In this document: piece by piece, positions 1 to 6,559 of the stretch
Layout of the letters: the number at the start of each line of letters is the position of its first letter
Position numbering within the stretch: position 1 is the stretch's first letter
Assembly: GCA_002440265.1 (NCBI GenBank)
Contig: DJSG01000068.1
Coordinates: 17,977-30,689 of the forward strand
Direction of reading: 5' to 3'
DNA from: Bacteroidales bacterium UBA6340
Lineage (GTDB): Bacteria > Bacteroidota > Bacteroidia > Bacteroidales > Paludibacteraceae
DNA: 12,713 nt
Program-made: the position numbers and the translations under genes
The notes under the pieces: generated by a model
What the model saw: only the letters and a program-made list of their open reading frames with translations
Told to the model about the DNA's origin: nothing
Databases searched by the model: none

Positions 1-9
1 TAATCACAT

Positions 10-42
10 ACTATTAACCCGACAATGAGTCGGGTTAATAGT
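10..42. terminator. Perfect 14-bp inverted repeat, probable terminator of the gene left of the window
   Basis: The arms ACTATTAACCCGAC (10-23) and GTCGGGTTAATAGT (29-42) pair without mismatch around a 5-nt loop AATGA. The core CCCGAC/GTCGGG is GC-rich and the outer stem AT-rich, as in an intrinsic terminator whose A and U tracts are folded into the stem. The DNA after it on the + strand is AT-rich but has no pure T run, so termination is an inference. Its symmetry means it could act on transcripts from either side. Confidence 0.5.
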
Positions 43-44
43 AG

Positions 45-69
45 TAATAGTTAATGGTTAATAGTTAAT
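45..69. repeat. AT-rich direct repeat TAATAGTTAAT
   Basis: The 11-mer TAATAGTTAAT occurs at 45-55 and again at 59-69, a spacing of 14 nt. A related GTTAATAG is part of the right arm of the neighbouring hairpin (34-41). This may be simple sequence drift in AT-rich intergenic DNA rather than a functional element. Confidence 0.4.
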
Positions 70-182
70 ATGCGATAAGGCGGTGTTTCCTTCGCTACAG
101 AAGGATGGGGACTCGAAATCTAAAAGCAGTGTGACGATGTTATCTTATATTGGGACGGTTGAGAGGGCAAAAGTGCAGTTGA

Positions 183-214
183 TTTGCGTATGTGCGTTTT
201 TTTGTGTACCTTTG
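183..214 (+). promoter_or_regulatory. Bacteroidales primary-sigma promoter for the efp operon
   Basis: A TACCTTTG box at 207-214 matches the Bacteroides -7 consensus TAnnTTTG, and a TTTG at 183-186 lies 20 nt upstream where the -33 TTG element belongs. Transcription should begin near 220, giving about 100 nt of leader before the efp ATG. The same 8-mer with the same spacing drives wza at the other end of the window, which strengthens both calls. Confidence 0.75.
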
Positions 215-324
215 TGCGCAATTTGTGCGTAGCAGGTTTCTTCGCTGCCCAAAGAGTGAGGGATGGATTAAAGATTAGTGGTTGACAAATATAGTATTGT
301 GGAATAAAACAACAATAAGAGTAT

Positions 325-888
325 ATGATAAATTCGCAAGACATCAAGAACGGCGTATGTATCCGTATGGACGGCCGTCTGTATTTCGTGATTGAGTTCC
401 TGCACGTGAAACCAGGGAAAGGCAACACCATTATGCGTGTTAAATTCAAAGATGTAGTTGATGGCCGCGTGTTGGAGCGCCGCTTCAATATCGGCGAGAA
501 ACTGGAAGACGTGCGCGTGGAGCGCCGCCCCTACCAGTACCTCTACAAAGAGGGTGAGGAGTACATCTTCATGAACCAGGAGACCTACGAGCAAGTGCCT
601 ATCGCTCACGACCTTATCACCGGTGTGGACTTCCTGAAAGAGGGCTTTGTATGTGACGTGGTTTCCGACGCATCGACCGACACCATCCTGTTTGCCGAAC
701 TGCCGACCAAGGTAGAGTTGCAGGTGGCTTACACGGAGCCCGGTCTGAAGGGTGATACCGCTACCAACACCCTGAAGCCTGCCAAACTGGAGACCGGCGC
801 AGAGATTCGCGTGCCGTTGTTCATCAACGAGGGCGAGGTTATCCGCGTGGATACACGCGACGGCAGTTACTGCGAGCGCGTCCGCTAA
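325..888 (+). CDS. efp: Elongation factor P
   Basis: Translation elongation factor that binds the ribosome between the P and E sites and helps peptide bond formation at polyproline stretches. The 187-aa length is standard and all three beta-barrel domains are present. In the N-terminal KOW-like domain the loop PGKG places Lys32 at the position of E. coli Lys34, the residue that is post-translationally modified in many bacteria; no epmA, epmB or earP gene is in the window, so the modification cannot be deduced. The C-terminal domain ends with the family signature TRDGSYCERVR. The ATG at 325 is preceded by an A-rich stretch (AACAATAAGAGTAT) rather than a strong Shine-Dalgarno, normal for Bacteroidales. 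It is first in a probable five-gene operon, 76 nt before cca, with its own promoter at 183-214. Confidence 0.97.
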   Translation: MINSQDIKNGVCIRMDGRLYFVIEFLHVKPGKGNTIMRVKFKDVVDGRVLERRFNIGEKLEDVRVERRPYQYLYKEGEEYIFMNQETYEQVPIAHDLITGVDFLKEGFVCDVVSDASTDTILFAELPTKVELQVAYTEPGLKGDTATNTLKPAKLETGAEIRVPLFINEGEVIRVDTRDGSYCERVR

Positions 889-917
889 GCATTGCTGCAC
901 GACGATTAACGACTTCA

Positions 918-950
918 CGAGGTTGCCTAACGCGATGTTAGACAACCTCG
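918..950 (+). promoter_or_regulatory. Intercistronic hairpin between efp and cca
   Basis: CGAGGTTG (918-925) pairs with CAACCTCG (943-950); after one C/A mismatch, CTAAC (927-931) pairs with GTTAG (937-941) around the loop GCGAT. That is 13 paired bases with one mismatch. No T run follows, so it is not a classical terminator. It ends 14 nt before the preferred cca start at 965 and encloses the alternative TTG (923) and ATG (935) starts. A role in mRNA processing, partial attenuation or tuning of cca translation is possible but is inference. Confidence 0.55.
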
Positions 951-964
951 CGTGCCAATTAGAC

Positions 965-2392
965 ATGAAGATTTGTGATGAGAAAATAGAGTTGCCCGTG
1001 CTGCACCTCGTGGGCGAGGAGGCGGACAAGTTGGGGCTGGAGTGCTACGTGATAGGCGGTTGGGTGAGGGACCTCTTTCTCCACCGCCCGAGTACCGACA
1101 TCGATATAGTGGTGGTCGGCAGCGGTATCACGCTGGCTGAGGCGGTGGCAAAGCGTCTCGGACGGGGGGCGCACCTGAGTGTCTTCCGCACCTACGGGAC
1201 GGCACAGGTGAAGAAAGGCGACACCGAACTGGAGTTCGTGGGGGCCCGCCGCGAGAGTTACCAGCACGACTCGCGCAACCCGCACGTGGAAGACGGCACC
1301 CTTGAGGACGACCAGAACCGCCGCGACTTCACCATCAACGCGATGGCAATATGCCTCAACCACGACCGTTACGGCGAGTTATTGGACCCCTTCGGAGGTA
1401 TTCACGACCTCAACGAGTGCACCATCCGTACCCCTCTCGACCCCGACATCACCTTCTCCGACGACCCCCTGCGTATGATGCGCGCCATACGCTTTGCCAC
1501 GCAGTTGGGCTTCTACCTCGACCGCGAGACGTTCGACGCCATCGAGCGCAACCGCGACCGTATCAGAATCATCACCCGCGAGAGGATAGCGGACGAACTG
1601 AACAAGATAATGCTCTCACGACGCCCGTCCGTGGGGTGGATACTGCTGGATAAGACGGGCTTGCTGCCGCTCATCTGCCCCGAGGTGGCAGCCCTGAAAG
1701 GCGTGGAGACCAAGGAAGGCAAGGGGCATAAAGACGTATTCCTGCACACGCTGCAAGTGCTGGACAACCTGTCGGCCAAGTCCGATAACCTGTGGCTGCG
1801 CTGGGCAGCACTGTTCCATGACATCGGCAAACCCAAGTCCAAAGCATGGGACCCGCAGGCGGGATGGACATTCCGCAACCATAATTATATAGGTGCGAGG
1901 ATGATTCCGCGTATCTTCAAGGCGATGAAACTGCCGCAAAACGAGAAGATGGACTACGTGATGAAGATGGTGGACCTGCACATGCGCCCTATCAACCTGA
2001 TAGAAGACACCGTCACCGACTCTGCCGTGCGCAGGCTTCTGTTTGAGGCAGGCGATGACATCGACGACCTGATGCTGCTCTGCGACGCTGACATCACCTC
2101 ACGCAACGAGGAGAAAGTGAAGCGGTTCCACAACAACTACCAACTGGTGCGGCAGAAGATGGTGGAGTTGGAAGAGCGGGACCGCATACGCAACTTCCAA
2201 CCACCCGTGCGGGGTGAGGAAATCATGTCGCTCCTCCACTTGGAGCCCTGCGCGCGCGTGGGCGAACTGAAAAGTGCCATCAAGGATGCCATACTCGACG
2301 GAATCATACCCAACGAGTACGAGGCAGCCAAGGCATATCTGATGAAAATAGCCAACAACGGGGACACAACAAGCCCCCATGACGAGAAATAG
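965..2392 (+). CDS. cca: CCA-adding tRNA nucleotidyltransferase with C-terminal HD domain
   Basis: Adds or repairs the 3' CCA end of tRNAs using CTP and ATP; a class II nucleotidyltransferase of the poly(A) polymerase/CCA family. With the start at 965 it is 475 aa. The catalytic head shows GGWVRD (31-36), the metal-binding pair D45-x-D47 (STDIDIVVV), and the nucleotide-selection motif RRDFTIN (119-125), followed by the RNA-binding neck and body (DDPLRMMRAIRFATQLGF near 166-183, ERIADELNKIM near 207-217). An HD phosphohydrolase domain follows, with H255, H261 and the H285-D286 doublet; in other CCA enzymes this domain removes 2',3'-cyclic phosphate or acts as phosphatase. I chose ATG 965 because the in-frame TTG 923 and ATG 935 lie within a stable hairpin and family members begin about 30 residues before the GGxVRD motif. 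Poly(A) polymerase is an alternative class but less likely in this phylum. The stop lies 3 nt before nadB. Confidence 0.93.
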   Translation: MKICDEKIELPVLHLVGEEADKLGLECYVIGGWVRDLFLHRPSTDIDIVVVGSGITLAEAVAKRLGRGAHLSVFRTYGTAQVKKGDTELEFVGARRESYQHDSRNPHVEDGTLEDDQNRRDFTINAMAICLNHDRYGELLDPFGGIHDLNECTIRTPLDPDITFSDDPLRMMRAIRFATQLGFYLDRETFDAIERNRDRIRIITRERIADELNKIMLSRRPSVGWILLDKTGLLPLICPEVAALKGVETKEGKGHKDVFLHTLQVLDNLSAKSDNLWLRWAALFHDIGKPKSKAWDPQAGWTFRNHNYIGARMIPRIFKAMKLPQNEKMDYVMKMVDLHMRPINLIEDTVTDSAVRRLLFEAGDDIDDLMLLCDADITSRNEEKVKRFHNNYQLVRQKMVELEERDRIRNFQPPVRGEEIMSLLHLEPCARVGELKSAIKDAILDGIIPNEYEAAKAYLMKIANNGDTTSPHDEK

Positions 2393-2395
2393 ACA

Positions 2396-3994
2396 ATGAA
2401 AAAGTATGACTTTCTGATTATCGGCGGCGGTGTTGCCGGTATGAGTTTCGCCCTCAAAGTGGCACGCGCACAGAAGTATCGCATTGCGCTCTGCTGCAAG
2501 ACCACCCTCGAAGAGACCAACACCTCGAAGGCACAAGGCGGCATCGCCAGTGTGACCAACCTGCTGGTGGACGACTTCGAGAAGCATATCCACGACACCA
2601 TGGTGGCGGGTGACTGGCTCAGCGACCCCGCTGCCGTAGAGCAAGTGGTACGCAACGCGCCCAAACAGATAGAGGAACTGGTACACTGGGGCGTGAACTT
2701 CGACAAGAAACCCGACGGCGAGTTCGACCTCCATCGCGAGGGCGGGCACTCCGAGTTCCGTATTCTGCACCACGCTGACGATACGGGAGCCGAGATACAA
2801 CGCGGACTCATGGCTGCCGTGCGCGCGAATCCGTATATAGATGTACTGGAGAACCACTTTGCCGTGGAGATAATCACCCAGCACCACTTGGGCGTGCGCG
2901 TCACCCGCCGTACACCCGACATAGAGTGCTACGGAGCCTATATCCTCGACCCCAACAGTGGCAAGATAGAGACCTACCTGAGCCGCATCACCCTTATGGC
3001 AACCGGTGGCACGGGGGCTGTCTATGCCACCACCACCAATCCCAATATCGCTACGGGCGACGGCATTGCCATGGTCTATCGCGCCAAAGGGCAGGTGAAG
3101 GACATGGAGTTCGTGCAGTTCCACCCCACCGCACTCTTCCACCCTGGCGAGACGCACCCAGCCTACCTCATCACCGAGGCGATGCGCGGGTACGGAGGCA
3201 TCTTGCGACTGCCTGACGGTGAGGAGTTTATGCAGAAATACGACCCCCGTCTGTCGCTTGCACCGCGCGACATCGTGGCACGTGCTATCGACAACGAGAT
3301 GAAGATACATGGACTCGACCACGTCTGCCTCGACGTGACGCACAAAGACCCCGAGGAGACCAAACACCACTTCCCGAATATCTATGCCAAATGCCTGAGC
3401 ATCGGCATTGACATCACCAAGGACTATATTCCCGTTGCGCCATGCGCCCACTATATGTGCGGCGGCATCAAGGTGAATTTGGACGCACAATCCTCTATCC
3501 AACGCCTGTATGCCGTGGGCGAATGTAGTTGCACAGGTCTGCACGGCGGCAACCGTCTGGCGAGCAACTCCCTCATCGAGGCGGTGGTATATGCCGACGC
3601 TGCTGCACGCCACAGCCTGAGCGTGATAGAGAACTACAGATTCAACGAGCAAGTACCCGACTGGAACGACGAAGGCACCATGACCAACGAAGAGCACGTC
3701 CTCATATCACAGGATATGCGCGAGGTGGGGCAGGTGATGTCCACCTACGTGGGTATCGTGCGCAGCAACCTGCGTCTGCGCCGTGCTTGGGAGCGACTCG
3801 ACCTGCTCTACGAGGAGACTGAAGACCTCTTCAAGCGCGTCAAAGCCACACGCGAGATATGCGAACTGCGCAACATGATTAACGTCGGCTATCTCATCAC
3901 GCGGCAAGCCTTGGAGCGCAAAGAGTCGCGCGGGCTGCACTACACCATCGATTACCCAAAGAACCCCAATAACAACACACAGGAAGTATGGTAA
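2396..3994 (+). CDS. nadB: L-aspartate oxidase
   Basis: Flavoenzyme that oxidises L-aspartate to iminoaspartate, the first step of de novo NAD synthesis; NadA then makes quinolinate. The 532-aa protein opens with the FAD dinucleotide motif GGGVAG (10-15) and continues with TSKAQGGIAS (43-52), typical of the succinate dehydrogenase/NadB flavoprotein family. Residues aligned by eye to the E. coli active site are all present: E120, H243 (QFHPTA), E261 (TEAMRGYGG), R291 (APRDIVARAI) and H352 (CAHYMCGG). A second FAD-contacting block, GECSCTGLHGGNRLASNSL, lies at 375-393. The missing heme-quinone partner subunits and the overall pattern argue against fumarate reductase FrdA. nadA and nadC, often adjacent in other genomes, are not in the window. 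It starts 3 nt after cca and overlaps the next gene by 7 nt, so translation is likely coupled. Confidence 0.93.
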   Translation: MKKYDFLIIGGGVAGMSFALKVARAQKYRIALCCKTTLEETNTSKAQGGIASVTNLLVDDFEKHIHDTMVAGDWLSDPAAVEQVVRNAPKQIEELVHWGVNFDKKPDGEFDLHREGGHSEFRILHHADDTGAEIQRGLMAAVRANPYIDVLENHFAVEIITQHHLGVRVTRRTPDIECYGAYILDPNSGKIETYLSRITLMATGGTGAVYATTTNPNIATGDGIAMVYRAKGQVKDMEFVQFHPTALFHPGETHPAYLITEAMRGYGGILRLPDGEEFMQKYDPRLSLAPRDIVARAIDNEMKIHGLDHVCLDVTHKDPEETKHHFPNIYAKCLSIGIDITKDYIPVAPCAHYMCGGIKVNLDAQSSIQRLYAVGECSCTGLHGGNRLASNSLIEAVVYADAAARHSLSVIENYRFNEQVPDWNDEGTMTNEEHVLISQDMREVGQVMSTYVGIVRSNLRLRRAWERLDLLYEETEDLFKRVKATREICELRNMINVGYLITRQALERKESRGLHYTIDYPKNPNNNTQEVW

Positions 3995-4788
3995 AATACG
4001 CTATTGCCAATGCCTCGATAGTCCCCGTGCGGCGAGAGCCTGCCGAGGAGAGTGAACAACTTACCCAACTGCTGTTGGGTGAACAATGCACGGTGCTCGA
4101 CCGTCTGCCGCGGTGGACCAAGGTACATTCCTTGCTTGACGGACAGGAAGGCTGGGTGGACTTCAAGATGGTCACCCCTGTGGAGCAACTGCCTGAGTAC
4201 AACCATCCCACGGCTGTCGTCACGGAGCCATACACCTTGGCGGTATCGTGCCAAAGCCCCAAAGAGCGTATGCCGCTGACTATGGGCACACGCCTGTCCG
4301 ACTACCACGACGGCTTCTTCTCGGTGCTGGACAAGCAGTATGAACTCTTGCCGCAACACGCAGCCGTGCAACCCCTGCCCTTTGAGTTGGAGAAGATAGA
4401 GCAGGTGCTGATGTCGTTGCAGAACGCCCCGTATCTCTGGGGAGGCAAGGGCGCATTGGGCATCGACTGTTCGGGCTTCACGCAAGTGTTCTACGCGCTG
4501 TTCGGTGTATCGCTGCTACGCAATGCACGCGAGCAAATCACACAGGGGGAGACCGTTCCCGCATTGGCTGACGCACACCTCGGCGACTTGGCGTTCTTCG
4601 ACCACGCCGACCGTAGCCCGCAACAGACCTCCGTCTCGCATGTCGGCATACTGCTCGACCCCGCGCATATCATGCACTGCTCGGGCTGCGTGCACATCGA
4701 CACCATCACCCCCGACGGCATTCACCTCCCCAACGGCGAACTGACCCACCATCTGGTGGCTATTCGTCGCTATGTAAATACCAAATAG
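3988..4788 (+). CDS. SH3b-NlpC/P60 family peptidase, probable murein peptide endopeptidase
   Basis: Probable gamma-D-glutamyl-L-diamino acid endopeptidase that cuts peptidoglycan stem peptides. The 266-aa protein begins directly with SH3b-type beta-rich sequence (about 1-65, then a second divergent repeat to about 125), followed by the papain-like NlpC/P60 domain from about 130. The catalytic triad is visible: Cys161 in IDCSGF, His218 in SHVGI, and His230 in IMHCSG, with the usual spacing of 12 between the two histidines. The motif YLWGGKG just before the Cys is characteristic. There is no signal peptide or lipobox, so a cytoplasmic role in recycling murein peptides, like Bacillus YkfC, is more likely than a secreted autolysin; this is inference. 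The ATG overlaps the nadB stop (ATGGTAA) and is preceded by AGGAAG at 3981-3986, one of the better Shine-Dalgarno sites in the window. Confidence 0.87.
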   Translation: MVKYAIANASIVPVRREPAEESEQLTQLLLGEQCTVLDRLPRWTKVHSLLDGQEGWVDFKMVTPVEQLPEYNHPTAVVTEPYTLAVSCQSPKERMPLTMGTRLSDYHDGFFSVLDKQYELLPQHAAVQPLPFELEKIEQVLMSLQNAPYLWGGKGALGIDCSGFTQVFYALFGVSLLRNAREQITQGETVPALADAHLGDLAFFDHADRSPQQTSVSHVGILLDPAHIMHCSGCVHIDTITPDGIHLPNGELTHHLVAIRRYVNTK

Positions 4789-4799
4789 TATTGCAAGTA

Positions 4800-5648
4800 A
4801 TGTCTGCTAATCACCACATAATCACACTCCTATGTGCCTTGTTGGCTCTCAGTGCGTGTACATCTTTCGGCAAACGCAGCAATGGTGTCATTGCCGAATA
4901 CGATGGGCAAACACTCACGCAGTCCGACATTCGTTACATCACTGCGGGGCTGCCCTCCGAGGATAGTGCGCGTGTTGCCGACGCTTATATCCGCCAATGG
5001 GCAATCGCCCTCATAGAGTACGATAAGGCGAAAGATGTGCCTAACAAGGATATAGAGCAACTGGTGGAGGACTATCGCCACTCGCTGTATATCCATGACT
5101 ATGAGGAACGATTGATTGCGCAACGTATGCCCAAGCAGGTGGAAGACACCCTTGTAGAGCAATTCTACAGCACCCATACGCAGCACTTCATACTTCGCGA
5201 GACCATTCTGCGAGGTGTGCTGGTGGTAGTGCCGAATGGTGCCCCGAATATGGATAAACTCAAGCAGTGGCTGCTGTCACCCGCCGAGGAAGAGAACATC
5301 GAACTTATCGAGAAGTACGCCTACCAATATGCCATTGGCTACGAACTCTTCCTCGATGAATGGAAGACCGCCAACCAAATCCTTATGCGCATGCCCTTTA
5401 AGGAGGACGACTTCCAGAAGCAACTACGCCATAAGAAACAGATTGAATTACAGGACAGTATAAGCACCTACCTGCTGCAAGTAACTGACATATATGCGGC
5501 AGGAGAACCGATGCCCATTGATTATGCCACGCCCGAAATCGAGAAGATATTGCTCAACCAACGGCAAGTGGAGTTCTTGGAACAAGAACGCACAGCCCTG
5601 TATGATAAGGCTGTGCGCGAGCATAAAGTGAAGTTTTACGAGAGGTAG
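4800..5648 (+). CDS. SurA/PpiC-like periplasmic chaperone lipoprotein lacking a parvulin domain
   Basis: The 282-aa product starts with a short hydrophobic signal peptide and the lipobox LSAC, giving a predicted lipidated Cys20. The mature part begins with a SurA N-like segment (VIAEYDGQTLTQSDI, near 30-44) rich in helices, and its C-terminal end (TPEIEKILLNQRQVEFL, then a charged helix to the end) resembles SurA/PpiC-family PPIases of Bacteroidales. I cannot find the beta-rich parvulin catalytic core between these, so it probably binds unfolded outer-membrane proteins without prolyl isomerase activity. The family assignment rests on remembered pattern similarity and is moderate. ATG 4800 is preferred; an in-frame TTG at 4791 would add three residues. 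It lies 11 nt after the NlpC/P60 gene and is last in the + strand operon, facing the next minus-strand gene tail to tail 42 nt away. Confidence 0.65.
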   Translation: MSANHHIITLLCALLALSACTSFGKRSNGVIAEYDGQTLTQSDIRYITAGLPSEDSARVADAYIRQWAIALIEYDKAKDVPNKDIEQLVEDYRHSLYIHDYEERLIAQRMPKQVEDTLVEQFYSTHTQHFILRETILRGVLVVVPNGAPNMDKLKQWLLSPAEEENIELIEKYAYQYAIGYELFLDEWKTANQILMRMPFKEDDFQKQLRHKKQIELQDSISTYLLQVTDIYAAGEPMPIDYATPEIEKILLNQRQVEFLEQERTALYDKAVREHKVKFYER

Positions 5649-5690
5649 GCGGGGAGATTACACTTATATCTACACAATCTCATCGCTGTC

Positions 5691-6056
5691 TCACTTTAGT
5701 TCTGTAAAGAGATTTCGCTCTCCATCTCGATGTTCAAACTCACACAACTCATCCTTTTCAGGGTCATATTCCATATACCACATATCCGCTGTCATATCTT
5801 CCCCTGTACGTGCATTAACCAATTTGATAGTATCTTTGCCATTGTCTGCCCTGCCCAATTCGTACTTTCCTCCTCCGACAAGCCAAGCACCTGCCACAAA
5901 CTGCCCATCCTCCCCAAATGACACAATTGCGTTTATATCACCGACTTTATTATATTGCACGAATATCCGCCCTGCCAAAGGCGATTTTTTCGCACACGAC
6001 ACACAGCACATTGACAAAACAACTGCACTCAATAGTACAAACATTACCTTTTTCAT
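5691..6056 (-). CDS. Small hypothetical lipoprotein
   Basis: A 121-aa protein I do not recognise. It opens with a clear signal sequence (MKK, then hydrophobic FVLLSAVVLSM) ending in CCVSC followed by AKKS, so Cys21 is the likely lipidation site, although Cys at -3 is an unusual lipobox residue. The mature 100 aa look beta-rich, with IVSFGEDGQFVAGAWLVGGGKYELG near 44-68 and the acidic stretch YDPEKDEL near 97-104, recalling the small lipocalin-like or beta-sheet lipoproteins common in Bacteroidales. AGGAAAAAT before the ATG is a plausible ribosome binding site. It follows the membrane protein gene by 46 nt on the same strand, so it may be the third gene of the sigma-factor transcript and could be an effector or sensor for that system; this is inference from position only. 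Confidence 0.75.
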   Translation of the reverse strand: MKKVMFVLLSAVVLSMCCVSCAKKSPLAGRIFVQYNKVGDINAIVSFGEDGQFVAGAWLVGGGKYELGRADNGKDTIKLVNARTGEDMTADMWYMEYDPEKDELCEFEHRDGERNLFTELK

Positions 6057-6102
6057 AACGATTTTTCCTTTCTTTATTACGATTTATTATTGTTTTCTTA
6101 TT

Positions 6103-6534
6103 CTACTCACTCATAGATAAGAAGCGTTGAAAATCAGCCGCTTGCTCATTCATTGTTTTGGGGGTCTCAATCCCACTTTTCTGCTGTGCCCGTAGCATTG
6201 CCATATATCGGGCATACTCCTCGTACAACTGGCGGAACGATTTCATGGGTATTGCAGTATCGGGTACCTGCGTTACCGTTTTCGTTATGGGTTGCATCTC
6301 CACAGCGGGTGCTACGGGTTCGCGTCTCCATGGCTGCACTATCGCCAAGCCCAACACTACCACCACTGCCACTCCCGCTACGCTTCGCCATACCCTGTGG
6401 GAGGTCAGGCGGGGTGTTTGTCGGGATTTTGCTATCGGATTCTGCGCTTTTATGCGTGGCATAGTCTGCTTTTCCGCTTGTTTTCTGCGCCTTACAGAGG
6501 ACTGCAATTGGTTCTCAAAGGTTTCTTTATTCAT
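6103..6534 (-). CDS. Single-pass membrane protein, anti-sigma-factor-like by context
   Basis: Predicted 143-aa protein with a basic, polar N-terminal cytoplasmic part (1-49, many Arg/Lys), one hydrophobic segment VAGVAVVVVLGLAIV (about 52-66), and a C-terminal region that would lie in the periplasm and contains a likely helix (SFRQLYEEYARYMAMLRAQ, about 99-117). It directly follows an ECF sigma gene, the usual place for the cognate membrane anti-sigma factor. No zinc-binding HxxxCxxC motif or FecR domain is visible, so the anti-sigma role is inference. I prefer ATG 6534, which has AACAGG upstream; in-frame ATGs at 6549 and 6573 are possible, and the latter would overlap the sigma stop by 14 nt and allow translational coupling. 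The sequence does not resemble a family I can name. Confidence 0.7.
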   Translation of the reverse strand: MNKETFENQLQSSVRRRKQAEKQTMPRIKAQNPIAKSRQTPRLTSHRVWRSVAGVAVVVVLGLAIVQPWRREPVAPAVEMQPITKTVTQVPDTAIPMKSFRQLYEEYARYMAMLRAQQKSGIETPKTMNEQAADFQRFLSMSE

Positions 6535-6559
6535 ATCTAACCTGTTCATATTCGTATAT

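Larger units (their letters stand above)
1..324. other. Non-coding leader upstream of efp
   Basis: No supported gene lies in this stretch. It holds a perfect inverted repeat (10-42), AT-rich direct repeats (45-69), a weak 5-bp hairpin CCTTC/GAAGG near 90-105, and the efp promoter (183-214), leaving about 100 nt of 5' UTR before efp. The only + strand reading frame of note is 31 codons at 137-232; it runs across the promoter and resembles nothing I know. There is no ribosomal protein L34 gene here, which precedes efp in some other bacteria. Confidence 0.7.

Noticed and set aside
70..125. tRNA-like GGACTCGAAATC and a small CCTTC/GAAGG hairpin
   Set aside because: The flanking bases do not form a T arm or acceptor stem, so there is no tRNA.
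137..232. 31-codon + strand ORF with a hydrophobic, Cys-rich end
   Set aside because: It runs through the efp promoter boxes, which explains its composition; no ribosome binding site is seen.
268..1029. 253-codon open frame on the minus strand
   Set aside because: It lies antisense to efp and the start of cca, both with unmistakable family motifs; its own translation shows no recognisable domain.
2099..3697. 532-codon open frame on the minus strand
   Set aside because: Antisense to nadB and the end of cca. Long antisense frames are expected from the biased codon use of these genes.
5654..5681. Possible terminator GAGATT/AATCTC between the convergent genes
   Set aside because: Only 6 bp with a 16-nt loop and no T run; too weak to call, although some termination signal is expected here.
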